Below, in pieces: positions 21,527 to 36,251 of a DNA stretch of 64,000 nucleotides. Within the stretch, counting starts at the first letter, position 1; each line of letters begins with the position of its first letter. The position numbers and the translations under genes were made by a program. The notes beneath the pieces are model-generated. The model was given only the letters and a program-made list of their open reading frames with translations. It searched no databases and was not told the origin of the DNA. Location: contig MVBO01000029.1 in NCBI GenBank assembly GCA_002261195.1, positions 84,326-148,325 of the forward strand. The letters are read 5' to 3'. This DNA is from Bifiguratus adelaidae (Eukaryota > Mucoromycota > Endogonomycetes > Endogonales).

Positions 21527-24500
21527 ATGGCATCGGTCGACGCACCAGCAGCGTCGTCTAGTGGTGATCCCACGGGTTGCGGAGCTTCCGCAATGTCAGG
21601 AGGGGCCGCAACGATTAATACCAATCTCGTCGCGAGCTTCCTAGGTCTAGGTATTGAAACTATCCAAGGTGTCTTGAAGCAAGTCTATGCTGCCGAGTCA
21701 GACGCGGCATCACCTCCTGCTGGGTTCACACCGGTATCTGACCTAGTGCGGAATATATTAGTGAAGGTTGAAGAGCGTGCACAGCAACAGGAGGCGGTCA
21801 CCTCCACATCACCACCATCGTCGAATGATAATTCTACTCGGCTGAAGCGCGATCTGCAAGAGTTGAAGAGTCGATCGAAGCTGGAAAAGGTCGATTATGG
21901 TGGGTTGAGCAGCACCATTGTTATTTGCTGTCCGCTAACTCGCTTTGTTCATATCATCCAGAGAACCGCATCCATTCTCTCAACCGACGGGTACAGACTC
22001 TAGAATCGGAAGTTGCAGCCGCCAAAGAGAGCGAAGCCAAGACGCGCGAAGAGTTGGCTCGATTTAGTGAGTTGACTGCTATTGAAATAAAAGTTTGCTC
22101 AAACCCGTATTAGACACGGAAAGGAAGCAGTACTTTGACCGAATCGAAGCTTTGACTAGCGAAAAGGAGCAAATTGTCTCGACCGTATCAAGTTATCAAA
22201 AGCAACTTGAAGAATTGCAAAGCAGTGGGAAAGACAATCTAGCCGTGGTATCCCGAAAGATTGAGCAGATCGAAGCCTTTGAAGGTAAGCTGAGTCGGCC
22301 GGATGATTACAGATTTCTAACGTTCTATACTTTCTGATAGAGGAAAACACTTCGCTTCGAAATAAAATCAAGGAGCTGCGAGCGACGACTTACGCGTTGG
22401 AGTCTCAGGCCCAAGAAGCAAAGGACACCCAGCAAGCATCACAGGTGAGATGACCTTCTTGCAAAGCAAGCAGTGCGACATTCGCTCACATACATTTCGG
22501 TTTAGTCTCGCCTCCTAACAATCTCCAAGGAGCTAGAGCTTACAAAGTCGCATGTTACGTGGTTAGAGGGCCAGCTGAGCACGCGAGCGGCCGAATTCCA
22601 TGCCTACAGAGAGTCCAAGGTAAATACATCTAGCCAATGGTCGAGACTTGAACTGCCACTAATACTATTGAAGGCCGATGAAATTGCCCACCTCCAACAA
22701 ACGCTAAACACCCTGAAATCCGAAGCCAGCACAAACTCAGTCTCCCTCGATACACTGAAACGAAAGCATTCCGAACAGACCTTGTCCTACGAGACCGCGC
22801 TGGAGGACATCAAGGACCTGAAGCAAAAGGTTATCGAGCAAGAAGAAACATTCAAAGCGGAGATCAGCACCCAGACCAGGCTTGTGTCTTTGTTGGAGAC
22901 TAGCAATCGCGTGGCCGACCGACGCGTGGATTCCTTGGAAAAGCGCTATGAGGAACTAGAACAAGAGAAATTGCAGCAAGAGCAGTCCTTCAAGGGTCAA
23001 TTGGAGCGACTCGCTGCTGAAAAAGAGCAGCTCAAGCATGATCTGAACGCGGCAGAAGCCAAAATGCAGTCACTGAAGGAGAGCGTTCTGTCGAATGGTA
23101 TCAATGGCCACACAATCCACAACGATCTCGCATCAACCCAGAACGAGACTTCCACTTTTGATCTCAGTCCTAGTGCTAAGCTAGCGACCCGATATCGTAA
23201 GAAGGGCCGTACCCTCACGGATGTTGTAAGTCTAATGGCATCGCAGCACCAATTTTGCGGCTACTGATGCTTATCGCAGTATGAAGAAAATGTGCAATTG
23301 CGACAAGAGTTGACCAAAAAGGAAATGGAAGTAGAGCAACTGTCCGAGACTCTTCAATCTGTGGCCCAGGAGATAGAAGAGAAAGCGCCGGTATTGCAAG
23401 AGCAGAGGGAAGAGTATGAAAGAGTGCTCTTGGAGAGTGAGGAATTGTCCAGAAGTCTTGAAACTCTGGCCCAGGAAAAGGACGAGATGCAACAGCGATT
23501 TATAGTTTGTCGCTTGGACGTCCAGCACTACAAGGGACGCTCTCAAGAGCTTGAGCAACAATGCAGCGATCTTTCCAAGCAAGTTCAAGCACTTCTACGA
23601 GAAATCGAGCCGTCCCGAGATGTAATGGATGATGAAGTCGACGAAGGTGAAAGCGAAGCGCAGCGATTCATCTCGCAAAATATGGTCACGTTCAAGGACA
23701 TTGCGGACCTTCAAACACAGAATCAGAAGCTTCTAAATTTGACACGCGAATTGACAGCCAGAATGGAGCAAGAGGAACAGCAGCGGAAATCCAGCATAGG
23801 CGATGACCCTCAAAAGGCTATCAACGACAGCTTTACCGTTATTGAAAGACTTCGAGAAGAAATAAGCATATGGCGGACCAGGTAAGCCGGATCAGGCTCG
23901 CACAGCCAGCGTCATGTTTACTGACTCATTGCATTGTTGCAGAGTGGAGAGTCTCACAAGTGAGCGCGACATGTTGCAGGGTCTTCTCTCAGAATCACGA
24001 GGGGGCGGAAATGGCCGAACTTTCGCCGTTAGCGATTCTGTGGATGCATTGCATGCACGAACGGATGCTCAGCATTTCCAAACTCTTTACCAAGAGCTTC
24101 AACAACAATTTGACGACTTCAGACACGAAGTGATGGCCAACGATAAGATACTACAACAACAGTTGGAGGAGCAGCGTTCATTAGCCTCCCAATATCGTAT
24201 CGACGGTGTCAAAGCTTCATCACAACTGGATCTGTGGCGAGAGAAGCACCAATTAGCCAAGCAGTCTAGCGAAATCCTTCAGAAAGACATAGAGGAGCTT
24301 CGGAAACAGAACAATAGATTGCAAGATTCGATGCGAAACCAAGATCAAGCTAACCAAGCCCTACTCAATCAACTTTTGGAAATCCGCAGCGATGACAACA
24401 TGCACAAGGAGGAAGCCAGTAGCCTAAGAAGCAAGAACGTCTATCTCGAAAACCTACAACAGCGTCTCCTCAAACAGATAGAGGATCTGGTGAACGAGAA

Positions 24501-27500
24501 GAATCAATTGAATAAGCTTCTACAAAATATTCAGCTTATGCGAGATACCCTGGAAGAAGGGGAGAGAGAAAAACAGCAAGAGCTCAAAAAGGCTAAACAC
24601 TCTCTGGAAGAGCAACTGCAACAGACACAGGCCCGCTTGCATGCAGAAGCAGACGAATACAAATCGCTACTTTTGCGAAGAGAAAGCGAGACCAGAGAGC
24701 GAACAATCAAAATCGAGCGCCTCACAAGACAACTGCAAGAAGCCAGAGAGTCTCTTGCAGCCATTGAAGCCAAGCAAGAAGAGCAGCAAAAGCGCGAAGC
24801 TTCGCTTGCGAGGGATTTGGAGGAGGCAAACAGCCAACTGGCCATCTATACAAGCACCAGCACGTCAGACGCATCCCAAGCTGTTATTCACCAGCTACGA
24901 GCCGAGATTGCCGATTTGAAAGAACAGCTAGAAGGTGCGGCCAAGGAATCGCGAGATTGGCAGAGTCGGATTGAGGAGTACAAATCCATCAGTTCAGCTA
25001 GTGAGGAAGCATTGTCAGATCTCAACGAAACGTATTCGGAATATCGTCGCACGAACGAAGCCAAATTGGCTGCCTCCGAAGAAAAGGTCCGACAGCTGTC
25101 CGAGTTAAATACCCAACTTAATGAGCAACTCAATAACACGCTCAGTGATATTTCAAAAACAGAGGAGCTTCTAGAGGCCGAACGTCAAGCCAGAAGCAAG
25201 AGCGACATGGTGCGTGAAGAGCTTGAAAGAGAGCTGAACGAATTACGTGCAAATATCGACAGCGAGCAAGCTAGTTTAAGAGAGGAAATGACGCGACACA
25301 TCAATTCCGCCGAGGAAGCACATGAAAGTTACCAAAAGGAGCTTCTCGCTCATGCTCGAGACATTGAACAATTGGAACACGTTCGCGATCAGCTGCGAAC
25401 GTTGCAATCGCAACTCAGCGAATACCAAAAGATTGCCTCCTCAGCACAAACAGAGATGGAGCGTGCCACTCAGTCACAGAAACAGAAGGAATCGGAGCTG
25501 AGCAGTGAACTGGATTCTCTGCGACAGACCTGTAGTGAGCTGAGATCTCAAAACGATCTGTTGCTATCCCACGTTGAAGCCTTCAAGGAGAGCGTTACAT
25601 CAAGATTCTCTCAGGGCGAGAATGAAGAAGCTAACGAGAATTCGCCTCGTCAAGGGCCGGAAAGAGTTGTTGATGAACTGCGAGAAGTCATCCGGTGGAT
25701 TCGACGGGAGAAAGATGCGTTGGGCCTCCAGAACGATGTCTTGTCGGAGGAGAATCGTCGTCTTAAGCAGCAAGTTGATATACTCAACTCGTCTTTGGAG
25801 CAAACCAAATCTCAACTCCGCGAGCAGCGAGGGGGTGGACACAAAACAGCCGTTTCATCCGATCATGCTGACTTGTTGGAAAAAGTCAACCAAATCAACA
25901 TACTGCGTGAGAGCAACATAACACTGAGAAGTCAGAATGAACAGTATCAGAAGAAGCTGGACGATTTGCAAGGTCGCTTGACTACGGCTGAGACTGGATT
26001 GGAACCTTTGCAGCGTATGTCTCTTGTTTTGCGAAAGTCTATACTCGAACTTACTATATCACTGCAGGAGATCTACTCAATTATAAGGCAGAGTTGGAAG
26101 TTCGCGCCAGCGAAGTGGAGACTTTAAAGGAAGACAATATGCGCTGGAAATCCCGAGCACAGCAGATTCTATCCCGCTACGAGGTTGGTTAAATTGAGCA
26201 TCCCTTGAACGCCCACAGCTAATTCCTACCGTGCAGCGAATCGATCCTCAAGAGCTGGAAAACCTGAAGATGGAAGTTCAAAGTCATAAGGACTCGGTAG
26301 AGGCACTCACAGTAGAGCGAGACAATCTGCTGAAGGAAAAAGAGGAGCTGACAACGCAGTATAACACACTGGACGAGCGGCATAAGAAGGTATGTGGGGC
26401 TCCAGCTTCAGGACCGGACTCATCTGTGGTCCGTCTCAGGTTGGGAAAATTGCCATGCATTGGCGACAGAAATACGAGCGTGAAACTGCAGATTTGAAGG
26501 CGAAGATTGCGGAGTATGAAAAACAAATCAATGAGATGAAGGAAACCATAACTGCATCGGACAGTAGTAAAGGCGAATCAGCTGCTAGCCTGGTATGTTG
26601 TTGACTTCATTTCAGTGCCCGACACGCTTATGCAGTAAAATGCAGAAGAAGGCTGAAGAGGAGATCGCGAGCCTTAAGAAAGCGCTAGAGGATCAACAGC
26701 ATGCTTCGACGCAAAACGAGGAGTCGACTGCAAAAATCGCTGAATTAGAGGTTGCGCTACAAAATGAAAAAGCCAGATACCAAAAGCTTCACCAGAATGC
26801 CATCAACATTAACAATCAGAGGGTCAGTAAGATGTAGCTACCTTCGACTTTGATTTACTCACATCTTGATTTGTTTGTAGAAAACCTTAATGGCCAGAAA
26901 CGAAGCCCTCGAAAAAGACAAGGCTTCGGCGGTTGAAGCTCAATTACAGGAAAAACTCAAGGAAATGGATGAACTCCGCGAGAAGAAAGTTGCGGAGGCG
27001 CGCTCTGAGACAGAGAAACTCTTTGCGGCTCGATTATCACTCAGCAGCGGAAAGCTTGCAAAACTTGAAGCTCGTAATAAGGAACTAGAAGCCACGGTCA
27101 AGCAACTCCAAGACAGGATCGCTTCGTTGGAACAAGAGAACAAGAGCCTGCGTGATCAACTCTCAACGCTCAAGAACGACAGTGTCAGTGCGGCCGATAG
27201 AGGCCAGGATCCGTCTACATTTCCTGCTGGAGTTGCTGAACATGGCTCCAACATCTCAGAGGCTGTAGACGAACAGGGCGTCATTGCTCAGGATGGTCAG
27301 GCCCCCATGGATACCTCGGAAGAACAAGCGCAAGGGATCTCTTCAGATACGGCGTTTGAAAATTATCAGCTCGGCGATGCGACAAGCAACGTCCAAGCAA
27401 ATGTCCAGACTGTTAGCAATGAGCCTCATGAGACCATCCCACCTAATGAAGATCTTGATAATCCTCCGAGTAAGGATTCCAATGACCGATCTAATATGTC

Positions 27501-28090
27501 TCAAGGCTCGGATATATCAGGTGCCGAGGTACAAATTGAAGGAGTTGTTCAGCAAGGTTCTCAGGAGCGAAAGGCTACAGCAAATACATCATCCATCGAT
27601 GATTCCGAGCTGACGCAACCTGCAGAGGCCAATGTCGAAGATAATTTCAACATTGACTCACCAGCCATACAGCAAGACATTGATCTCGGACCTGGAAATG
27701 AAGAGACATCTGCAAACTCGCCCCAGGTCAACCTACCAGAGGCACTGCCCTCTGATGGTAACGCCAACAAGACAGAAGAACCGGCTGGTGAAACAGTTGA
27801 AACCCTGGAAGTTGATAGATCACTTACCGAAGATCGCAATGCGGGAGACAAGCAGCCTAGTGCGAATGCCGATGAGATAGAGACGGCTGTCTCATCTAAC
27901 AAGCGCTCTTTGCAGGAGGCACAAGGAAGCGTCGATTCCGCTGACTCGATGAAAGAAATCAAGCGAGCTCGCTCAGAGGAACTCACGGAGGGCATAGAGG
28001 GAGACAAGGGGTAAGTGGATCTCTTAGGTATGTTAAGGAGTCTGACATCCGTCGATTAGCATTAGCGAGGAGACCGCAGTAAAAGAATAA
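21527..28090 (+). CDS. mlp1: TPR/Mlp1 nuclear pore basket protein
   Basis: Fourteen exons: 21527-21899, 21962-22066, 22114-22284, 22341-22444, 22506-22619, 22674-23225, 23280-23881, 23943-26014, 26068-26183, 26237-26389, 26440-26592, 26646-26822, 26881-28010, 28060-28090; 1,950 residues. TPR/Mlp proteins build the nuclear basket and tether mRNA export, quality control and chromatin. From about residue 60 to 1560 it is almost unbroken heptad coiled coil rich in Glu, Gln, Lys and Leu. Family blocks include YRKKGRTLTDVYEENVQLRQ, DLQTQNQKLLNLTRELT and SRYERIDPQELE (TPR/MLP conserved segment). The C-terminal about 280 residues are acidic, Ser/Asn-rich and disordered, ending in a short basic patch (SNKRSLQ, KEIKRARSEE), probably for import. 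Two donors are unusual (GTTGGT at 26184, GTCAGT at 26823). It converges on the helicase gene. Confidence 0.93.
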
Positions 28091-28280
28091 TCGCGCATGG
28101 TTTCCTATGCCGGACGCCCAATCATATACCACTCATGTCATTTGTATCATGATGCCCTGTTCAATAGCGCCCCACTTGTAGATATTACTGTACATTATTT
28201 TAAAGAGCATTCTAGTGCGGGTTTGCTCCTGTTCGAGCGCAATCCATGGATTGCTGGTAAAATGGAATGTTCAAATTCCC

Positions 28281-31139
<2,859 letters not shown>

Positions 31140-31369
31140 CCCTTTTCAAAGTGACAGCCAGTCAAATTGGCTTCAATTGGAAAGTCTACGCAGAAGAAAG
31201 CTAGCTTAAATGTTGACTTTGGCTCAGGCTGGCTTGGGAGAGCATTGAAGAAGTGGCCATAACTTATATATTACAATCGCAAACGTATATAGACTCCTTG
31301 TGATTCAACACTGTTCGAATGCATTACGTTTAAAATGAGTTGATCCGAACGGCGACTTGGGAGTTTCCA

Positions 31370-32092
31370 TTAGGCGAGGGCCTGTGTGGCACCTGCATCC
31401 GGTTCACCTTCGTGCTTGTCATGGTGCTTTGAATGGAACCAACTCTTGTGATGAGAGTGTTGCGGCGTGCCACCGGGTGAAGCAGCAGGCGATGGTTCAC
31501 CAGACGAGGCAACATCCTTATCGAAATGCTTGGTGCTGAACCAGTGACGATGTTGGTGTGGTTTGGGCGTACCTCTGGGAGAGGCGTTTGGAGACGGCTC
31601 GCCAGAGGACGTGTAGGTTGGAAATTCCGTATTGAATCGATACGATTGATTAGGACTCATCGGGTCCGTATAACCTATAGAGCGTTTACCTTCTTGACCA
31701 TAGAAAAGACTGCTAGGATCCCGTGACTTGAGAGATCCGGTACAAAATGGATCATGACACCATTTGCCATCGTGAGTATGGGGCGTGACGACGCTGTTGA
31801 CCGGGCGTTGAACGAAATGGATCTTGACGTTACGATCCGCATCGGGCTTGCCTAATGGGTCCACTTCAAAAGGAGATTGTGGTCGCTGATTGGGACTGAG
31901 TGGGTCCATGTATACACCGGCTCGGTCCGGCACGTTCGTCGTTCGGAAAGGATCTTGCTCATAGGATGGAGAATCGATGCGAGCAAGCTTGGAGGCCAGC
32001 TTGTGAGCGAAATTGGGCGTTCCCGGAGCTGGAGACGCCGTCGAGTCGACCGAAACTGCCGAAGCATTATCCGTATTCGCAGCGTTAGACAT
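31370..32092 (-). CDS. Hypothetical disordered protein with internal SP/TP repeats
   Basis: One exon, 240 residues from ATG 32092. The protein is low in hydrophobic residues and looks disordered. Internal duplications are clear. YMDPLSPNQ and YTDPMSPNQ occur about 75 residues apart. The module SSGEPSPNASPRGTPKP...HWFSTKHFDK recurs as SSGEPSPAASPGGTPQH...SWFHSKHHDK. A conserved-looking centre, HDGKWCHDPFCTGS, has two Cys and two His and might bind metal. Many SP/TP dipeptides suggest regulation by proline-directed kinases. I do not recognise the family and give no function. An in-frame ATG-less extension upstream is not used because a TATA element lies there. Confidence 0.7.
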   Translation of the reverse strand: MSNAANTDNASAVSVDSTASPAPGTPNFAHKLASKLARIDSPSYEQDPFRTTNVPDRAGVYMDPLSPNQRPQSPFEVDPLGKPDADRNVKIHFVQRPVNSVVTPHTHDGKWCHDPFCTGSLKSRDPSSLFYGQEGKRSIGYTDPMSPNQSYRFNTEFPTYTSSGEPSPNASPRGTPKPHQHRHWFSTKHFDKDVASSGEPSPAASPGGTPQHSHHKSWFHSKHHDKHEGEPDAGATQALA

Positions 32093-32124
32093 TGTGAGAC
32101 CAAAGAAGCCGTCGATGTTTCTCG

Positions 32125-32131
32125 CTTTATA
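32125..32131 (-). promoter_or_regulatory. TATA box of the disordered repeat protein gene
   Basis: TATAAAG on the minus strand, starting 39 nt upstream of the ATG at 32092. Confidence 0.5.
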
Positions 32132-32588
32132 ACCCCCCGCCAAAACCGACGTCAAAAACAATGCGCAAAAACGCAGTCACGTGGACACATTTCACACCCT
32201 TTACGACACACATTGCCGATCATGTTGCAATTATGATGAATAATATCCAGTGGAGCAGCTTGGACGACGAATGCAGCCACGACGTTAGATTGCGTTCTTT
32301 GGCATGTCATCCTTGACCCCACAGCTCACAATACTGGTCTTCGATTTGGCCAACGCCAGGAAAGGTACGTGTGTGATAGCTTTGCTCAAAGATGGAAGGC
32401 TTTTGGAAAAACTAGTCGTTCACCTGTAATCCGTACAGTCGAACCCGAGAGGACTGATACCCCTTTTTTTCGCAAGCACGTGAAATGTATGGATCATTGT
32501 ATACATTGTGACTTCCTCAAGTATCTACAGACGTGATTATATCGTTGAACCAAATTTCTACATCTCGCTGCAAAGGCCATCTAGATAC
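32132..32588. other. Intergenic region
   Basis: About 450 nt, no gene recognised; it separates the repeat-protein gene promoter from the 3' end of the LPMO-like gene. Confidence 0.5.
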
Positions 32589-33124
32589 TTAATAAGAGGA
32601 CGCTGGCTTGACGACGTCAATGTCGGAACAGGTAGCAAATGTAACATTGATGCTCGGGACGTGCCAGAACCAGCGCAACGTGGCTCGGCCACTGATGTCA
32701 GTGGGGAAACTGACGTCGGTAACATAGGAACCCAAAAAGTCTGCACAGTGTTCGATGGTGTGGATGTTGCGGAAGTTTTTATCATCGGTACCGGCAGAGA
32801 TGTCAATGAAGCATGTTGCACCAACTCCGTGGAATTCGGTCACGACATAGGAGATTTGAGTGCTCTTGCCGGCGACAAAGGTAGCAACGGAGGTGTTTCC
32901 CGGAGGCAAGCCGTTGCAAGGAAGGCTAGCGATGGGTCCATCAGTGGTACCCTGACGACCAATGGGAGCAATCTGAGACACTGACATTAGATTTGATGAA
33001 GACCGGCGTACATCGACAACTTGTATTGCGGGATACCTACCATGCGACCGTGAGCGTCGGCACTTGGGGCAAAAGCGACCAAGGCGCAGGCGGCGAGAAG
33101 AGCGGAGAGAATCTTGAAAGCCAT
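32589..33124 (-). CDS. Small secreted LPMO-like protein (mature N-terminal His)
   Basis: Exons 33124-33041 and 32972-32589; 155 residues. Residues 1-24 are a typical signal peptide (MAFKILSALLAACALVAFAP...DA). Predicted cleavage after SADA would leave HGRM as the mature start. A free N-terminal His is the copper ligand of lytic polysaccharide monooxygenases, and HGRM-x-x-P-x-x-R is an LPMO-like opening. A second candidate ligand is the His in VTEFHGVG, and a Trp/Phe-rich strand (RATLRWFWHVP) resembles the beta-sandwich core. Four Cys could form two disulfides. At about 131 mature residues it is shorter than AA9 or AA11 enzymes and lacks an obvious axial Tyr/Phe-His block, so it may be an LPMO-related copper protein. 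Secretion is secure; the family is inferred. Confidence 0.7.
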
Positions 33125-33700
33125 TTGTCTTATTAATATGAAGAGTATATCTCGTGAGATGCGTTTGTGTCAAGCGTTGGGTGCCCTCTTTTATACAGCT
33201 AAGACAAGTTCTTGTATTACTTTTACCTTATTTTTGGAGGAGAAGCCGCCACTTGACTATTGCGCTCCCAACTCTTTGATCTTTAATTTGGCCATGTGAG
33301 CTGGGCCAAGCCCTCCAGCGTGCGTTGTACAGGTGGTATGTCAGCTTCCGGTGTCACTATAAAAAGCAATACCGGGCTTAGGATGTGGAGGCTGAAGGCG
33401 AATTTGGATGGAAAAGGAAATTGAGTTTTATTACTTGGTCCGGATCTGCGCGGAATGCCAAAGGTGGGGGGGGGGCAGTATGAACCTTCGGACTTCACAT
33501 GCTAACTCTCGCGCTCTATGTACTCGGACATTCGTTACAACCAGCCACTTTGGTAATTTTATTTCTGGTGGGACATGTGTACCGTGAAAGCCCTGATAAT
33601 TTGTCCTCTGGAGCTGGCTTTGCGCTTTGCACAAGTAGTATATATTAACTGCCTTGGCTTTTCGTTGAAGTCATTCAAACTCGATTGAATTATCCAAATC
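33125..33700. promoter_or_regulatory. Shared divergent promoter region of two secreted-protein genes
   Basis: Between the LPMO-like gene and the DUF3455 gene. Each side has a TATA element: TATAAAA on the minus strand at 33189-33195 (71 nt from its ATG) and TATATAT on the plus strand at 33639-33645 (62 nt from its ATG). A run of nine G lies near 33466-33474. Confidence 0.55.
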
Positions 33701-34351
33701 ATGCTCAATACCTTCACTGGACTTTGCCTTGTCTTCACCGCCTTCGGCGCACTTGTTAGTGGCTCTCCCATTGTCCCAAGTGACTCTGGCATGCCGCCTA
33801 TCTCAGGCAGCCTTACGGTACCGACTCCAACTACTGGTATGCCGATGCCACCTGCTACAACTAGCGGTATGCCAACGACGCCACCCAGCAATACTACTTT
33901 GACCTTGCCCGCTGGAGTTACCCTGGACTTCATCCTTTCCGCCCAAGGCACCCAAAACTATACGTGTGATCCTACCACCAATACTTGGGTATCCGTTGGC
34001 GCACTCGCACGTCTCTCAAACAATTCCATCATCTATGACCCGCGACACTTTGTCGGATTCCATTATTTCATCCAGGAAGCCGGAGCTCTATCGCCAGTCT
34101 TTGATCTTTCGCTTTCGGAGCCCAATAATCCTGGTAACAACCTGGTGATCTGCAAGAAGCTGGCACAAGAATCCAGTCCGGATGGCGCCAACAATGTTCA
34201 GTGGCTGCTGCTAGAACGAGCAAGAGGTGGTCTTGCCAACTTCGTCATGCGTGTCCGCACGGTTGGAGGTCAGCCCCCCGCAGGTTCATGTCATCCTTCG
34301 GAAAAAGTGCGCACCGTGCCTTATTCCGCAAACTATGTGTTTTTTAAATAG
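33701..34351 (+). CDS. Secreted DUF3455 protein
   Basis: One exon, 216 residues. A signal peptide (MLNTFTGLCLVFTAFGALVSG) is followed by a Pro/Thr/Gly-Met-rich spacer of about 45 residues with repeated GMPxxP units. The rest matches DUF3455: LDFILSAQGTQNYTCD near the start, HYFIQEAG in the middle, NNVQWLLLERA, and the characteristic end VRTVGGQPPAGSC ... VPYSANYVFF. DUF3455 proteins are common secreted or surface proteins of fungi with no established activity. Three N-x-S/T sequons are present. It belongs to a run of three small secreted-protein genes (32.6-35.7 kb). Assignment to the family is firm; the role is unknown. Confidence 0.85.
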   Translation: MLNTFTGLCLVFTAFGALVSGSPIVPSDSGMPPISGSLTVPTPTTGMPMPPATTSGMPTTPPSNTTLTLPAGVTLDFILSAQGTQNYTCDPTTNTWVSVGALARLSNNSIIYDPRHFVGFHYFIQEAGALSPVFDLSLSEPNNPGNNLVICKKLAQESSPDGANNVQWLLLERARGGLANFVMRVRTVGGQPPAGSCHPSEKVRTVPYSANYVFFK

Positions 34352-35029
34352 GTTATTAAAGCTATCTTGCTGCATGTTTTAGTAGACGCTCAGTATTGGC
34401 AGGGATGGCGCTGTAAATGTTAATGACAATGAACAAACGTATGAGGAAGAATGTCGTTTCCGATGCACTGTGGTGACGGGATCACGTTTCTGAAGTGAGC
34501 GCAACGCATGATCCTTCGATCAAGCTCATTGTGTATTGTCGTGTCTGAGAGGTTCAATTTGAAAGGACGATATATGAGTGACTAAAAGAAGATCGGTCAG
34601 AGTGGACACGACGAACCACGTCGGCTTAACTTTTGTGGGTAAACGCGCACGTGAGACAAATTTACCCAGAGATATGGGCGTTCCCCGGATGTATGGGAAA
34701 CTGTCAACCACCAGTTGCCTTTCTCAGGCCCGCTTTCATGGCGTGCGGCTTTCCCATATCCACTTCAGAACGCTTGAGCTTCGTCACGTAACACCAATCT
34801 CCCTTTGCCAGGTAAAGAAAGCCGTGGGACGATCAATTTCCTTTTCCTGCCATGGTCGAGGTTGACTCGATCCACCGGTGTTGCCTACCGGCACCTGTGA
34901 AGGAGGGAATGGCCATATTAAGTAAGCTAAGTCGCCTTGAGCCTGGAACAGCTGTGGTCGCCGACGACAAGTATAAGACGTACGCTCTCTTTGCCTCACT
35001 TCTGTAGGTGAGAAACGTTCAACGACACC
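34352..35029. other. Intergenic region with TATA element of the lysozyme gene
   Basis: About 0.68 kb without a gene. TATAAG at 34972-34977 lies 53-58 nt upstream of the GH25 ATG at 35030. Confidence 0.5.
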
Positions 35030-35710
35030 ATGAAAGCAACCTTAACAGCGGTAGCATTATCTTATTTGTGGGCTGGTGCCCACGCATCTTTGCCCGGCTT
35101 AGACGTCAGCAGCTACCAAGGTAACGTCAATTGGGGAACAGTCGCGAGTCAAGGAGCAAAGTTTGCTTATGTCAAGGCTACCGAGGGTACGACCTACACG
35201 AATCCCTACTTTGCGTCCCAATACGACGGATCCTACAACGCAGGCCTAATTCGTGGTGCTTATCACTTTGCCCATCCCGATTCTTCCTCTGGAGCTACCC
35301 AAGCAAACTATTTCCTTGCTCATGGTGGCGGCTGGTCCGCTGACGGAAAGACCTTACCTGGTGCATTAGACATTGAGTACAATCCAAACGGTGCAAAATG
35401 TTACGGCTTGTCTCAATCAGCCATGGTTAGCTGGATTCAAGACTTCAGCAATACCTATCACTCCCACACGGGTAGATATCCGGTCATTTACACGACTACG
35501 GACTGGTGGACCACCTGCACGGGTAACAGCGCAGCCTTTGGAACCAACAACCCTCTCTGGATTGCTCGGTATTCGTCTTCGGTGGGCACCTTGCCTGCAG
35601 GTTGGGGCTACGAGAGTTTCTGGCAGACTGCGGATTCGGGTACGTTCCCTGGAGACCAAGATATCTGGAACGGCGATGCTGCTGGACTCTCCAGATTCGC
35701 CAAAGGCTAA
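35030..35710 (+). CDS. Secreted GH25 lysozyme (N,O-diacetylmuramidase, Chalaropsis type)
   Basis: One exon, 226 residues. A signal peptide ends near HAS (residue 20). GH25 enzymes cut the glycan chain of bacterial peptidoglycan. The family landmarks are all present: GLDVSSYQGNVNW (Asp25), FAYVKATEGT, GAYHFAHPDSS, and the catalytic DxE in GALDIEYNP (Asp114, Glu116). YPVIYTTTDWW and PLWIARYSS follow. Length is standard for a single-domain GH25 protein; no cell-wall-binding repeats. Likely used against bacteria outside the cell. The family is mainly bacterial and phage, and fungal copies are usually explained by old transfer from bacteria; this gene sits next to the transposon-rich half of the window. 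Very secure assignment. Confidence 0.95.
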   Translation: MKATLTAVALSYLWAGAHASLPGLDVSSYQGNVNWGTVASQGAKFAYVKATEGTTYTNPYFASQYDGSYNAGLIRGAYHFAHPDSSSGATQANYFLAHGGGWSADGKTLPGALDIEYNPNGAKCYGLSQSAMVSWIQDFSNTYHSHTGRYPVIYTTTDWWTTCTGNSAAFGTNNPLWIARYSSSVGTLPAGWGYESFWQTADSGTFPGDQDIWNGDAAGLSRFAKG

Positions 35711-36251
35711 TGATATTCCAATTTATTTGAATTCTGTTAATGTTTAGCTACCTCAACACGGAGACCATAGTCCTTGCTTATATCAACAGTCCCGATATAT
35801 ATACAAATACAGATTTGATTCTCGTTCCTGGCATCACGATTTATATCTTACTGCGATCTTTGGTGGATTGAATGACTGTTCTCATCGAGCACACCATTCA
35901 GTCCCCGTGCCCTTTTTGCCATGGCAAAGAAGTTGTATGAGATAAATGTAACCAATGCACGGACAAATTCACTACGCCGGATACAGGCCGAGGTCTGTAT
36001 ACTAATGGCCATGCAAGCACTTTGTCTCGATCAAGCTCGCCAACTCTTGCCCAGCTACTGCGCAAAGCGTACAATTGCACCTGATAAGCGGGGTGAGCTT
36101 GTTTACCCACTATTTGCCAGTCATAAGCTCAACAGTGAACCTCTAATGCTATTAAGCTTGGAACTTTGGGGTCGACTAGAAGAGGTGCTCTCATTGGTCT
36201 CATTATACCGCCGTCTATTCCGAAGCTCAGTCATTTTATTCAATTGCAAGC
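35711..36251. other. Region between lysozyme gene and gypsy gag
   Basis: About 0.54 kb with no gene supported. It should contain the 5' LTR or leader of the gypsy element that follows, but I could not recognise LTR ends or a primer-binding site. Confidence 0.4.
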